Assembly: GCF_000429685.1 (NCBI RefSeq)
Contig: NZ_AUCI01000003.1
Span: 1 to 64,000 of the forward strand
DNA length: 64,000 nt
From: Salibacterium aidingense DSM 18341
Lineage (GTDB): Bacteria > Bacillota > Bacilli > Bacillales > Marinococcaceae
Direction: 5' to 3'
Part shown: one piece after another, positions 1 through 9,116 of the stretch
How the letters are laid out: the number at the start of each line of letters is the position of its first letter
Position numbering within the stretch: position 1 is the first letter of the stretch
Position numbers and translations under genes: made by a program
The notes under the pieces: model-generated
Seen by the model: the letters and a program-made list of their open reading frames with translations, nothing else
Databases searched by the model: none
Told to the model about the DNA's origin: nothing

Positions 1-223
1 CGACAATCATGTCGGTCTTGTGATGATTTTCTTGATGCATGGCTGCCCATTGTAGAAAAGCTTCGAATCCTTCTCTATCATTGGAGAAGCTGATTCGTTT
101 TCCAAATTCAAAACCGCGGTCATCGAAAGCACGAGCCACCTGTTTGTTTTTAGCGATATCTACGCCAATAATGAGTGTGTTAGAGGTGATTTGCGTGAGT
201 TTTTCGTTTTGCGTATAATGCAT
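1..223 (-). CDS. IS110-family transposase, N-terminal part (runs off the window)
   Basis: The minus-strand reading frame from an ATG at 223 stays open to the window edge (74 codons). It starts MHYTQNEKLTQ and carries IIGVDIAKNKQVAR, the first acidic segment of the RNase-H-like DEDD catalytic domain of IS110-family recombinases. A strong ribosome binding site, AAGGAGG, sits about 8 bases before the ATG. IS110 enzymes act through a circular intermediate, and several members are guided by a bridge RNA encoded in the element's non-coding end. The rest of the catalytic domain and the C-terminal serine domain lie outside the window, so I cannot tell whether the gene is intact. Confidence 0.88.
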   Translation of the reverse strand, partial: MHYTQNEKLTQITSNTLIIGVDIAKNKQVARAFDDRGFEFGKRISFSNDREGFEAFLQWAAMHQENHHKTDMIV

Positions 224-368
224 GGTGAGTCCTCCTTGGTTTCCTGGATTCGAGGTCGATGATTTTTCATCAGACACTCCGTACTATACCAAGGGGGCTC
301 TTTTTTGTTCAAAACTCACATTTTCCCCTAACAGGAATGCTCCTTATATGCAGGCGTATACCATATAG
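1..368 (-). mobile_element. IS110-like insertion sequence, end containing the transposase start
   Basis: The transposase start at 223 lies inside an insertion sequence whose outer boundary must fall between 224 and about 368, because the cobalamin riboswitch terminator begins at 369. IS110 elements lack terminal inverted repeats, so the exact edge cannot be read from one copy. The 145 bases between the terminator and the transposase contain no gene. In the IS110 subgroup this upstream non-coding stretch is where the bridge RNA is encoded, so it is the candidate location here. The boundary is inference; the presence of the element rests on the transposase. Confidence 0.6.
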
Positions 369-395
369 AAAAAGCTCTCCCTTTTATAGGAGAGC
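369..395 (-). terminator. Intrinsic terminator downstream of the cobalamin riboswitch
   Basis: Read on the minus strand, an 8-base stem GCTCTCC(T)/(A)GGGAGAGC with a short loop is followed by five T. It lies about 90 bases beyond the riboswitch core in the direction of transcription. It is the likely expression platform: B12 binding would favour this terminator and switch off whatever lies beyond. Confidence 0.75.
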
Positions 396-483
396 GGAAT
401 TTTCGACACAGATGCCCTGGTATTTTGGCAATATTGATAAACTCCGGCTGCTCCTTTTCCTCGAAGGATAACACCGTTGAAAA

Positions 484-640
484 TGGCAGGTTTCCTGACT
501 TGCACCTTACAGCAGCTCCTTCCCATCCCATAGCGGGACAGTGGATGTTGCTCCTGCTTATCATACTTACAGTGGCGGGACCGTACCGGACTTTCACCGG
601 TTTCCCTTTTAACTCCCTTTTTCCAAAGGAGGACCATTTT
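484..640 (-). promoter_or_regulatory. Cobalamin (adenosylcobalamin-type) riboswitch aptamer
   Basis: On the minus strand the segment contains the landmark blocks of the cobalamin aptamer in the right order: AAAAGGGAA, GGTGAAAGTCCGGTACGG, TCCCGCCACTGTAAG, and finally AAGTCAGGAAACCTGCC, the B12-box region. A terminator follows at 369-395. These elements usually control cobalamin uptake, cobalamin synthesis or B12-independent isozymes. The regulated gene should lie to the left, but the next thing found there is the IS110 element, so the target is not in the window. Short open frames that can be drawn through this segment are artefacts of the structured RNA. Confidence 0.95.
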
Positions 641-676
641 CATTAAATTATTCTGTTTTTGTGAGTAACTCACTTT

Positions 677-706
677 ATTATAGTAAAAAATACGGATAAT
701 CGCGAA
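677..706 (-). promoter_or_regulatory. Probable promoter of the cobalamin riboswitch transcript
   Basis: A perfect TATAAT -10 lies at 682-677 on the minus strand, and a weak -35 (TTCGCG) lies about 18 bases upstream. It sits about 40 bases before the aptamer, as expected for a leader promoter. The -10 is clear and the -35 is poor. Confidence 0.5.
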
Positions 707-721
707 CAGGCCTTCCGTTTT

Positions 722-1462
722 TCACTTCCCTTTTGACTGTTTCTGACAAATTAAAATTTGTCTGGGTGATTCCTGTTGCTCATACGGCGTTCCATCGTAA
801 TCTCCGAAAACATACTGCACGCGGAACCCATTCCGGGTAAGCATATTTCTTAAAGCCTCTGGACTGTACATTTTCACTCGTTCCCGATATTCTCTTTGTG
901 AACCCGATTCTTCAATCGTGATTTTTTTATTAATAAATCCTGCTTCTATATACCGCTCCTGCGTTACTGTCAGCCCTTCTTTTTCAGTTATATCACGGGG
1001 GACAAGACGACGCTCTACATAGGAAGGATTCAGATAGTCGAAAAAAAACCAGCCGTTTTCTTTCAGCGCCTCCGCCGCCCGGACAAAAACAAGTTCATTC
1101 TCCGCATCATCGGTAAAGTATCCAAAGCTCGTGAATAAATTAAAGGCAGCATCGTATTCCGTTTTCAATGCAACGTCTCTAATGTCAGCGCGCATATATT
1201 GGACAGGGAGTCCTGAAGTTAGATCCACTGCTTTTTTCAGGAGAGCGGGCGATAAATCGACCGCTGTCACATGGATGCCTTTTCTGGCCAGAAAGCGTGA
1301 GTGTCTGCCGTTTCCACAACATAAATCAACAGCCTTCATTCCCCGCTCCAGAGGAAGATAGGTCATTAGATAAGCCAGCTCATTAGCAGCTTTTTCTTCG
1401 TCTCTGTGGTCATATACCTTTAAATAGTCTTCTTGAAAATGCTCCTCAAACCAGGCTTTCAT
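722..1462 (-). CDS. Class I SAM-dependent methyltransferase
   Basis: This 246-residue cytosolic protein has a clear SAM-binding motif I, VDLCCGNGRHSRFLARKG, at about residues 45-62, followed by the acidic motif II (VTAVDLS) that contacts the SAM ribose. A later AAFNLFTSFGYF segment matches motif IV of small-molecule methyltransferases, and the C-terminal half carries a region (YREPERVKMYSPEAL-like) common in this superfamily. The substrate cannot be read from the sequence. The gene lies just downstream of resE on the same strand with a 30-base gap, so it may be cotranscribed with the res genes, but nothing ties it to respiration. It is followed by the riboswitch region rather than another gene. 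Confidence 0.8.
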   Translation of the reverse strand: MKAWFEEHFQEDYLKVYDHRDEEKAANELAYLMTYLPLERGMKAVDLCCGNGRHSRFLARKGIHVTAVDLSPALLKKAVDLTSGLPVQYMRADIRDVALKTEYDAAFNLFTSFGYFTDDAENELVFVRAAEALKENGWFFFDYLNPSYVERRLVPRDITEKEGLTVTQERYIEAGFINKKITIEESGSQREYRERVKMYSPEALRNMLTRNGFRVQYVFGDYDGTPYEQQESPRQILICQKQSKGK

Positions 1463-1492
1463 ATTGAGTACCCCCAGCCGATCATCATGAAT

Positions 1493-3280
1493 TTATTCTT
1501 CCTGTTCCGGGTATGGCAGATAAAAGCTGAAGATGGTCCCTTTCTCCCGCCTGTTGTGTGCTGCTATTTCTCCATCATGAGCTTCCACAATATTTTTTAC
1601 AATAGCAAGACCGAGCCCAGTACCGCTTTTTCCTCTTGTGCGTGCTTTATCCGCTTTATAAAATCGTTCGAATACATAGGGCAGGTCTTCTTCCGGTATA
1701 CCTGATCCCGTATCCTGTATTTCTACCGTCCATCCCGAACCTGCCGTATTTACCACAATATGAACACTGCCTTTTTCACTTGTATGGCGTATAGCATTGT
1801 GTATCAGATTTGTCATAACCTGCTCAATTCTGTCCTGATCCATGTACACTTGTTTCTTTTCTCCATGTTTATCAAGGGTCATCTGGACATCTGCTTCCCG
1901 GGCAAGTCCTTGAAATTTTTTATACACTTTGTCTGCAAAGGAATATATATCCACCCATTGTTTTTCTAATTGGATGTGGCCCGCTTCCATACGGGCAAGA
2001 TCAAGCAGTTCATTGACCAGTCTTCCCATCCGCATGGATTCATCATAAATGATACGCCCTATCTCCTTCTTTTCTTCCTCACTTCCGGCAATATCATCTA
2101 CAATGGCTTCACTGTAACCCTGGAGCATGGAAATAGGAGTCCGCAGCTCATGAGAAACGTTGGCAATAAAGTCCTTTCTCAATTTATCGTGACGCCGTTC
2201 TTCCGTCATGTCACGAATAACGGCGACGACCCCGCGAACGAATTCCCCATCATACAATGGCGTCATTAACACCACAAAACTTCTTCCCTGCACATCCATT
2301 TCTATCCATTGTTCCTGTTCCAGGGCTACGACTTTCTGAAATAACTTTTTTACTTCTTTAGGGAGACGGTCCTGTGGATCAGCTATTCCACTGTCGTAAT
2401 GATAGGAATACAAAAAGCGCTGGGCAGGGGGATTCGTAACAGCAATGGAGCCTTTCCGGTCAATCGTAATAACCCCATCTGCCATGCTTGTTAAAATACG
2501 GCTTAATTGTTCCTTTTCCTGGTTTAAAGCCGTAATGTTTCGATTCAGCTCCCGCCTCATTTTATTAAAAGCGTTTCCGAGCTGTCCGATTTCATCATTA
2601 GTGAGGATCGGAACTTTGGTTTCAAAGTCCCCTTTTGCGACATTCAGTACCAATTGGCGCATTTTCCTAAGCGGCGCCGTTATTCTGGAAGACAAGAAAA
2701 AAGCAAAAACAGTTGTCAGTATGATAGCAATTCCGGCGGAAAGAAGAATAATCTGCTTTGTCTCTCCCGTTGTGTCTTCAATAATATCAAGCGATTGATA
2801 TAAATAGAGGGAACCTTCTTCCCCCTCAGCCGAGACAAACGGCATTCCCACTACAAAGATTTCGTTATGGACTTCTTCGCCATCTTCTTCTGTTGGAAAA
2901 TCACCATGGGTAATGACGGAGGTCCGGTCCTCTTGTACTGGAGATAAACGGCTGTCCTGCTGAAAAATAGACAGGGGCAGATGAACTCCCGCTTCTTCCT
3001 CATCCGCATATTCCCAGTTATTGTCCCCCTGCATCACTATGACAGAAGTATTATACGATCCGGCTATTTTTTCGACCGTTCCTTGAGAAGCAGAAGGGTC
3101 CTCCTGGCTTTCCAGCACGGAAACGATAACATTGGCATGATTGGTTAATTGTTCTTCTGCTTCTGTAATATGAAACCGTTCAAAAAATTGAAGCAGCAGA
3201 ATCGTTAAAATAACCAGTACTACGGAAACGAGCAGTAAAATGGTGCCCCAAAGCTTGCCGACAACACTTCTCCAGATCAT
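1493..3280 (-). CDS. resE: Sensor histidine kinase ResE
   Basis: This is a 595-residue membrane kinase. A first membrane helix lies at about residues 11-33, followed by an acidic extracytoplasmic sensor region to about 175, and a second helix at about 177-198. Then come a HAMP linker (about 199-252), a PAS domain (about 260-360), the phosphoacceptor His377 in FIANVSHELRTP, and an ATPase domain with N box (HNAIRHTSEKG), G1 (QDTGSGIPEEDL) and G2 (KSGTGLGLAIVK). In B. subtilis ResE phosphorylates ResD under oxygen limitation or altered respiratory redox state. Its ATG overlaps the resD stop by 4 bases (ATGA), which indicates translational coupling. All kinase motifs are intact. Confidence 0.95.
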   Translation of the reverse strand: MIWRSVVGKLWGTILLLVSVVLVILTILLLQFFERFHITEAEEQLTNHANVIVSVLESQEDPSASQGTVEKIAGSYNTSVIVMQGDNNWEYADEEEAGVHLPLSIFQQDSRLSPVQEDRTSVITHGDFPTEEDGEEVHNEIFVVGMPFVSAEGEEGSLYLYQSLDIIEDTTGETKQIILLSAGIAIILTTVFAFFLSSRITAPLRKMRQLVLNVAKGDFETKVPILTNDEIGQLGNAFNKMRRELNRNITALNQEKEQLSRILTSMADGVITIDRKGSIAVTNPPAQRFLYSYHYDSGIADPQDRLPKEVKKLFQKVVALEQEQWIEMDVQGRSFVVLMTPLYDGEFVRGVVAVIRDMTEERRHDKLRKDFIANVSHELRTPISMLQGYSEAIVDDIAGSEEEKKEIGRIIYDESMRMGRLVNELLDLARMEAGHIQLEKQWVDIYSFADKVYKKFQGLAREADVQMTLDKHGEKKQVYMDQDRIEQVMTNLIHNAIRHTSEKGSVHIVVNTAGSGWTVEIQDTGSGIPEEDLPYVFERFYKADKARTRGKSGTGLGLAIVKNIVEAHDGEIAAHNRREKGTIFSFYLPYPEQEE

Positions 3281-3996
3281 TCTCCGCCGGCAGCCTCAAA
3301 TTTATATCCTACACCCCAGACCGTGGAAATCATATCGGCTGCCTCTTCCGAAACATTACTCAACTTTTCCCTGAGCCGTTTCACATGGGTGTCCACCGTT
3401 CTTAAATCACCGAAGAAATCGTAATCCCACACATCTTTTAACAGCTGTTCGCGGGAGAACACTTTATCAGGGGCCTGGGCAAGGTAATAAAGCAGTTCAT
3501 ATTCTTTAGGAGTAAGGCTGATTTCTTCCTCGTTCACCGTGACACGATGGGCATCATTATCAATCGTTAAATGGGGAAAGACGAGGACATCTTTTGTTTG
3601 TGTTTCTGTCTGCAGAAACTTCGTCGCCGATGAACGTCTTAAAATAGCTTTCACTCTTAGTACGACTTCTCTAGGACTGAAAGGTTTGACAATGTAATCA
3701 TCCGTGCCCACTTCAAATCCCTGGACACGATTGCTCTCTTCCCCTTTTGCCGTCAACATAATCACAGGGGTTGCCTTTGATTTGCGAAGCTCCTGACAGA
3801 CTTCTTCCCCGTCCATACCGGGAAGCATCAAATCCAATAGAATAACATCATAATCATTATCCAACGCTGCATCCAGGGCCTCTTCTCCATTTTCGGCTTC
3901 TTCTACTTTAAATTCTTCCCGTTCCAGATACATTTTCAACAGCCTGCGGATTCGTTCTTCGTCATCAACGACCAATACTTTTGCTTCATTATCCAT
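3277..3996 (-). CDS. resD: Response regulator ResD (OmpR family)
   Basis: This 239-residue two-domain regulator has a receiver domain at about residues 1-120 with an acidic pocket near DDEERIRR and the phosphorylation site Asp55 in ILLDLMLPGMDG. It also has the conserved Lys in IMLTAKG and a C-terminal OmpR/PhoB winged helix (TPKEYELLYYLAQAPDKVFSRE onward, ending in STVWGVGYKFE). With ResE it controls aerobic and anaerobic respiration genes in Bacillus, including cytochrome biogenesis. It lies 65 bases downstream of resC and is coupled by overlap to resE. The sequence is close to the B. subtilis protein over its whole length. Confidence 0.95.
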   Translation of the reverse strand: MDNEAKVLVVDDEERIRRLLKMYLEREEFKVEEAENGEEALDAALDNDYDVILLDLMLPGMDGEEVCQELRKSKATPVIMLTAKGEESNRVQGFEVGTDDYIVKPFSPREVVLRVKAILRRSSATKFLQTETQTKDVLVFPHLTIDNDAHRVTVNEEEISLTPKEYELLYYLAQAPDKVFSREQLLKDVWDYDFFGDLRTVDTHVKRLREKLSNVSEEAADMISTVWGVGYKFEAAGGE

Positions 3997-4061
3997 GGAT
4001 TCGTTACCTCCTGCAAAGCATGTATTCCAATTTTTATAAAGGCGTTCCTCCGGTAAAACCG

Positions 4062-5258
4062 TTATGCATACGAATGAAGACCCGCTATAACCAGGTTAAC
4101 AAAAATCAGGTTAAACATAATAATAACAAAACCAATCACACACAGCCAGGCGGAAGGTTCCCCGTGCCAGCCTCTCGATAACCGTAAATGAAGGTAGGCC
4201 GCATAAAACAAAAATGTTATCAGCGCCCATACTTCCTTTGGATCCCAGCCCCAAAATCTTGTCCAGGCGATTTGGGCCCAAATCATAGCAAAAATGAGTC
4301 CGCCAAGCGTGAAGACAGGAAACCCGATGGCAATAGCCCGGTAACTTACTTCATCCACTGTATCGGGGTTAATGTTTTTTAGCAGAGGCTGAACAGCCCC
4401 GCCAAGCGGTTTGCGCAAAAGCAGTCTCAAAACAGCGTATACCAGTACACCCGTACCAAGGGACCACAGAACGGTATTGGCATCATCACTGCGCAGCCAT
4501 ACCGGCATCGATAACAGCGGTTCCATCACCCCGCTCGAAACCGGGGTCCCCTGATGCGGGGCTAAAACAGCAGGCATATGATATACCATTTCTGCTTCTT
4601 CGCCTGCTTCATTCACATATTGAAAAACGGCCTGATATTGGAATAATCCAAAGACATATCGAATAAGGATGAAACTGACAAGACTGACAAGACAGTACAT
4701 GATAAACTCCAGCCAAAACACTTTCTTGTCCCGTTTATTGAAATCAAGAGTCCGGACAAGATAGATCAAGCCTGCCGCAAAACCTATAGATAATATTCCC
4801 TGACCAAGCGCTGTTGTCGTTACATGTATCTTCAGCCAATTACTTTGCAGTGCTGGAATAAGCGGCTCTACCTCTGTTGGAAATACAGACGCAAAAGCGA
4901 TAATGAGCATTACAATAGGCAGTGTAAACATACCAAGGACGTTCGTTTTATAAATACCGTACAAGATAAGAAAAGCAAACGTTAATGCCATTCCAAGAAA
5001 GGTAGTGTATTCAAACATGTTGCTTACAGGAACGTGTCCTGCTGCCAGCCATCTCGTGATAAAATAGCCGACATTAAAGATAAACCCTATTGCGGTAACC
5101 ATATAACCAACCATACCAAGGCGGTTCCCGGTTACATCTCCCTGTTTATCACGCCATTTTCTTCCTGTAACTGAAATGGCGAAACAGATCGTTGCTATTA
5201 AATACAGGAAGAATGCAACCAACAATAAATTCGAACTAATTTCAACCATTGCTGTCAT
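4062..5258 (-). CDS. resC: Cytochrome c maturation protein ResC (CcsA family)
   Basis: This 398-residue polytopic membrane protein has about eight hydrophobic helices and the haem-handling tryptophan-rich motif [10 protein letters not shown], followed by a helix with His and Arg residues ([12 protein letters not shown]). ResC/CcsA works with ResB to move haem across the membrane and attach it to c-type apocytochromes. The start overlaps the end of resB by 17 bases, consistent with coupled translation of the two halves of the synthase. There is no sign of truncation. Confidence 0.94.
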   Translation of the reverse strand: MTAMVEISSNLLLVAFFLYLIATICFAISVTGRKWRDKQGDVTGNRLGMVGYMVTAIGFIFNVGYFITRWLAAGHVPVSNMFEYTTFLGMALTFAFLILYGIYKTNVLGMFTLPIVMLIIAFASVFPTEVEPLIPALQSNWLKIHVTTTALGQGILSIGFAAGLIYLVRTLDFNKRDKKVFWLEFIMYCLVSLVSFILIRYVFGLFQYQAVFQYVNEAGEEAEMVYHMPAVLAPHQGTPVSSGVMEPLLSMPVWLRSDDANTVLWSLGTGVLVYAVLRLLLRKPLGGAVQPLLKNINPDTVDEVSYRAIAIGFPVFTLGGLIFAMIWAQIAWTRFWGWDPKEVWALITFLFYAAYLHLRLSRGWHGEPSAWLCVIGFVIIMFNLIFVNLVIAGLHSYA

Positions 5259-6903
5259 CCCTTCCGTTTGGTTCCTTTTCCTTCATGGCTTTTTTGGCCT
5301 GCTTATCTTCCGGTACTTCCAATCCCGTCTCCCTGGAAAGAGCCACAAAGTCTTTTTTCAATGAAGCCCAATGTTTATTGGTATGCCCTGCCGTCCAGAT
5401 TTCCCCGCCGAACCGGCGCAGCCATATGCGGCGGTGAGACCAATAGGAACCTTGAATTAAGCCAATCATAAAGATACTTCCTCCCGCGATTAAGAAGGGA
5501 AGTGTCAAGTCTTTTCTTACAGTAAGTGCGGTGACATCTTTTGTTTCGACTCCTTCAAACGACATTTCGTAATCATTTTCGCCGAACACGTCTTCATTCC
5601 GCTGGATCCCTACAAAACTATATTCTCCTTCTTCCGGATGCTCGGGGGAAAACATTTGGAAAATAAAAGCAGGATTGTCTGGGATGTCCGATACGGTAGA
5701 AGGTTCCCCGTCTTCGTTAAATTCGAAATTTGGAAAATAAGAATCAATGACAACGCGGTATCCATTCCCAAGATCATATTCCCCCTGCGGATCGAACAAA
5801 TCAATGTCGATGGTTCCGATTTTTTCACCGGAGGCGCGGTCGTTCATAGACAATGACATGACATTCAATTCATTCAATTTGTAATCCATTTGATACAACG
5901 CGAAATTGTCAAAACGAAGGGGATGGTTCACCTGAATTTCATCTGATTTTACTTCTGTCAATTCCGGTTCTGTTCCCACTGTTCCAGTTCCCTCGCTCTG
6001 GTACAGCACAGCATTTGTCTGGTACGTCTGAACCTGGGGGCCTCCGGCACGCTGCAGAGCCGGGGCAAAGGTTTCATCATTTTCATCATAAAGTTCAACA
6101 AAAAACTCTTCATTTTCGATATAATATTCTCTATCTGTGCCGGGGATGGCTTCTGTTTCCCCTTCTCTCACCCATACCAGTTCATCTACATACATCCCCG
6201 GGAAAAACCGAAGCACACAACCTGTTAAAAATATAATAAGTCCGACATGATTGATGTAAGGCCCCCATCTGGCAAATCGGTTTTTTTCCGCGAGCAGGCT
6301 TCCGTTTTCTTCTCTTACCTTGTACCTTTTTTTGGAAAGAAACCATTTGGTGTCTTCCACCGTCTGTTCCGGGGCATCAGGTTCATGTATCCCAAACATC
6401 CGCTGCCTCTTTAGAAATCCTTCATTCCGTGATACTTTCTGCATTTTTAGTGCGCGGTATAAGGGAACCACACGATCCAGGCTTGCTATAATAAGAGAAA
6501 TCCCAAGTCCGGCTATTAATGCCATATACCACCAGGAGCCGTAAAGATTATGAAAACCGAGAGTATAATAAATCTGTCCGGCAATGCCATATTCATTTTC
6601 ATAGTGTTCCGCCGGGTTTACATTGCTCGGTATGTACATTTCCTGTGGAAAAATAGTACCTACTGATGAGGCAATAAGAGTTAGTACAATGATTCCGATT
6701 CCCACTTTTACAGAGGAAAAGAAGTTCCATATTTTGTCAATTATCGTTTTATTGTATGTCTGGGAACGTCTTGCCACTCCTTCATAGCGCATGTCTACCA
6801 TCGACGCATTTTTATCTTTATCATCGAGCGGTTTACCACACGATTCGCAAAGGTGCGTTCCATATGGATTGAAATGGCCGCACTCACATTTTATTTTTTC
6901 CAT
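5242..6903 (-). CDS. resB: Cytochrome c maturation protein ResB (Ccs1 family)
   Basis: This is a 553-residue membrane protein. The N-terminus holds a zinc-ribbon-like [18 protein letters not shown] stretch, followed by a basic segment with [24 protein letters not shown] and the first membrane helices (about residues 72-90 and 125-145). A third helix lies at about 225-245, then a large extracytoplasmic ResB domain, and a last helix near residue 470. It forms the system II haem lyase with ResC. In B. subtilis resA lies directly upstream; here the upstream neighbour is rluB and no resA lies between them. The ribosome binding site GAGGTG is well placed before the ATG at 6903. Confidence 0.94.
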   Translation of the reverse strand: MEKIKCECGHFNPYGTHLCESCGKPLDDKDKNASMVDMRYEGVARRSQTYNKTIIDKIWNFFSSVKVGIGIIVLTLIASSVGTIFPQEMYIPSNVNPAEHYENEYGIAGQIYYTLGFHNLYGSWWYMALIAGLGISLIIASLDRVVPLYRALKMQKVSRNEGFLKRQRMFGIHEPDAPEQTVEDTKWFLSKKRYKVREENGSLLAEKNRFARWGPYINHVGLIIFLTGCVLRFFPGMYVDELVWVREGETEAIPGTDREYYIENEEFFVELYDENDETFAPALQRAGGPQVQTYQTNAVLYQSEGTGTVGTEPELTEVKSDEIQVNHPLRFDNFALYQMDYKLNELNVMSLSMNDRASGEKIGTIDIDLFDPQGEYDLGNGYRVVIDSYFPNFEFNEDGEPSTVSDIPDNPAFIFQMFSPEHPEEGEYSFVGIQRNEDVFGENDYEMSFEGVETKDVTALTVRKDLTLPFLIAGGSIFMIGLIQGSYWSHRRIWLRRFGGEIWTAGHTNKHWASLKKDFVALSRETGLEVPEDKQAKKAMKEKEPNGRDDSNG

Positions 6904-6998
6904 GAGAACACCTCTAATTATTGCCTGACTGCTTCACTGCACTATGTTATCATTATAACGCTGAACAACTTGCATGTATAAGCGGCTTTTTATGACAC

Positions 6999-7721
6999 TT
7001 ATGTGACAGCACTTTCTTTTAATTTTTTTACTTCCACAGGCTTCAATACTCTTTTTTCTCCAGGGTTTAATTTATCCAGGGTAATTGGACCATATTTTTC
7101 CCGCTTCAACTTCAGAACCGGGTGGCCGATGGTCTCAAACATCTTTCTGACCTGGTGGTTCCTGCCTTCGTGAATACTGATTTCTATGATCGATGAGTTG
7201 TTTTTTTTGTTCGTCGATTTAATCTTCACCTTCGCCGGTGCTGTTTTTATGCCCTCTATGTCTATCCCTTTTATTAAAAGGCCAATATTCTCTTTGGACG
7301 GTTTTCCCTTTACTTTGGCGATATAGGTTTTAAATATTTTATTTTTAGGATGCATCATCAAGTTTGCAAAATCTCCGTCGTTGGTCAGCAAAAGCAGGCC
7401 GGACGTATCGTAATCAAGACGGCCGATTGGAAAGATTCGTTCTTCCACCTCTTCGAAATAGTCTGTTACCACTTTACGGTTTTTATCATCGCGGACAGCC
7501 GAGATAACCTGTTTTGGTTTATAAAACACGTAATACACCGGTTCCTCTTTATCGATTGGAATATTGTCCACTTCCACTGTATCCTTATGGGCAGAGACCT
7601 TGCTCCCAAGTTCACGGACGATTTTTCCGTTGACTTTTACTCTTCCTTCCTCAATAAACGTTTCTGCCTTCCTTCTTGATGTTACTCCTGCATTTGCTAT
7701 AACCTTCTGAAGTCGTTCCAT
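6999..7721 (-). CDS. rluB: 23S rRNA pseudouridine synthase RluB
   Basis: The protein has an N-terminal S4 RNA-binding domain (MERLQKVIANAGVTSRRKAE) and an RsuA/RluB catalytic domain with the active Asp in GRLDYDTSGLLLLTNDG. It isomerises a uridine in helix 89 of 23S rRNA. I chose the ATG at 7721 rather than an upstream in-frame ATG at 7757: GAGGTGAGG lies at the right distance before 7721, and family members begin MERLQK. The length is 240 residues, normal for the family. Gene order resB-rluB-spmB matches Bacillus apart from the missing resA. Confidence 0.93.
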   Translation of the reverse strand: MERLQKVIANAGVTSRRKAETFIEEGRVKVNGKIVRELGSKVSAHKDTVEVDNIPIDKEEPVYYVFYKPKQVISAVRDDKNRKVVTDYFEEVEERIFPIGRLDYDTSGLLLLTNDGDFANLMMHPKNKIFKTYIAKVKGKPSKENIGLLIKGIDIEGIKTAPAKVKIKSTNKKNNSSIIEISIHEGRNHQVRKMFETIGHPVLKLKREKYGPITLDKLNPGEKRVLKPVEVKKLKESAVT

Positions 7722-7869
7722 TTTCCTCACCTCTTTTCCTATCTTAACCATCTGCACGCTGTTTCACAAGCGCTGGCCTTTTCAGCTCCTGCATTTTCTC
7801 TTTTATCTATACTATTCATATACCTCAAAATCCAAAAAGGGAACCCAAACTTATAAATTCTGATACGAT

Positions 7870-7912
7870 AAAAAAGACGAAGCTTGGAAGTTGGTCAAGC
7901 TCCGTCTTTTTA
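7870..7912 (-). terminator. Terminator of the dacB-spmA-spmB operon
   Basis: A long stem, AAAAAGACGGAGCTTG paired with CAAGCTTCGTCTTTTTT on the minus strand, ends in a T run about 75 bases beyond the spmB stop. It is nearly symmetrical and could also act on the other strand. The rest of 7722-7986 shows no gene; the rluB promoter must lie there. Confidence 0.85.
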
Positions 7913-7986
7913 ATTTGGGTCTTTGATTGATTGGGTAAACAGCAATGTTTGATGGCTGAGGGATTTACAGGCGGTGCGGCTGTTTG

Positions 7987-8517
7987 TTAGAGAAAAAGGA
8001 GGGTGACAATAATGATGGAGGCGGCTACGCCGACAGCATCGGCAAATAAACCAACCTTGAGAGCGTCGCCGATGCTTTTTATACCAGCGGCGCCAAAATA
8101 AATCGTCAGTACATACAACGTTGTATCGGTGCTTCCCTGCATCGTGGAAGCCAGCCTGCCGATAAACGAATCCGGTCCATGCTCTGCAATGAGGTCACTC
8201 ATCATTCCCAATGCACCCGTGCCTGAAATCGGGCGGATGAGAGCAAGCGGCACGATATCCGCAGGAACCCCAATAAGAACAAGCACCGGCTCTACCGCAT
8301 CGAGCAGAAGTTCCATAGCCCCGGATTCCCTGAAAACAGAAATAGCCACCATCATTCCAACCAAATAAGGGATAAGAGAGACGGCCAGCTGAAATCCATC
8401 TTTGCCTCCTTCTACAAAACTATCGTACGCCGGTATTTTTTTTAACGCTGCATGAACAATAACCGTTAAAAGCAGCATCGGAACGATCCATAAGGATAAT
8501 GCATTTAACCAATTCAT
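7987..8517 (-). CDS. spmB: Spore maturation protein B
   Basis: This 176-residue polytopic membrane protein is of the nucleoside-transporter-gate (Gate) family. Motifs include FVEGGKDGFQLAVSLIPYLVGMMVA near the N-terminus and ALIRPISGTGALGM in the middle. SpmA and SpmB are needed for full dehydration of the spore core in Bacillus. The start at 8517 is chosen because it forms an ATGA overlap with the spmA stop and starts MNWLNALSLW like its relatives; a longer in-frame start at 8571 lies within spmA. Transcription should be in the mother cell with dacB. Confidence 0.93.
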   Translation of the reverse strand: MNWLNALSLWIVPMLLLTVIVHAALKKIPAYDSFVEGGKDGFQLAVSLIPYLVGMMVAISVFRESGAMELLLDAVEPVLVLIGVPADIVPLALIRPISGTGALGMMSDLIAEHGPDSFIGRLASTMQGSTDTTLYVLTIYFGAAGIKSIGDALKVGLFADAVGVAASIIIVTLLFL

Positions 8518-9113
8518 GTATATCCTTTCCTTTTTCTTAACCTGCGGTAATAAAAGAACCGGTCTATACATAAAGCAGCAGCCGTAGAGCAGGCGGTGGC
8601 TATAATAGTTGTCCCTACAATTTCAGCCGGCGCAGCCGAGCCGTAGTTCATCCGGATAGCTATCACCGTGGTCGGAACCAACGTTAAACTAGCTGTATTC
8701 AGCGCCATCAGAGTAATCATGGAACGACTGGCTTCGTCCTTATCATCATTTAATTTTTTCATTTCCTTCACTGCTTTAATTCCCATTGGTGTAGCAGCGT
8801 TGCCCAGTCCCATCAGGTTCGCTGTTATATTGGAAAGAATATATCCCATCGCAGGATGATCCGGTGGAATTTCAGGAAACAGTCTTACTGCTGCGGGACG
8901 AAGTCCCTTCGTAAAGATATCAAGTAGCCCGCTTGTTTTGGCGATATTCATGATTCCAAGCCAGAATACCATCACGCTGATTAACCCAAAACACAGAGCT
9001 ACCGCCTCTTCCGCTCCTGAAAAAATGGCTTCCGATACTTCCTCCATTCGTCCATTAAACATAGCGGTAATAATTCCAACCCCAAGTAAAAACATCCAGA
9101 TATAATGAACCAC
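8514..9113 (-). CDS. spmA: Spore maturation protein A
   Basis: This is a 199-residue membrane protein of the Gate family, with the motifs FSGAEEAVALCFGLISVMVFWLG and GNAATPMGIKAVKEM typical of SpmA. It starts at a GTG (9113) just three bases after the dacB stop and overlaps spmB by four bases, so the three genes are tightly coupled. It is known to cooperate with SpmB and DacB in spore core dehydration. Confidence 0.94.
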   Translation of the reverse strand: MVHYIWMFLLGVGIITAMFNGRMEEVSEAIFSGAEEAVALCFGLISVMVFWLGIMNIAKTSGLLDIFTKGLRPAAVRLFPEIPPDHPAMGYILSNITANLMGLGNAATPMGIKAVKEMKKLNDDKDEASRSMITLMALNTASLTLVPTTVIAIRMNYGSAAPAEIVGTTIIATACSTAAALCIDRFFYYRRLRKRKGYT

Positions 9114-9116
9114 GCT

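Noticed and set aside
259-673. Several open frames of 60-110 codons on both strands between the IS110 element and the methyltransferase gene
   Set aside because: They run through the cobalamin riboswitch and its terminator, have no ribosome binding sites, and encode low-complexity basic sequence typical of translated structured RNA.
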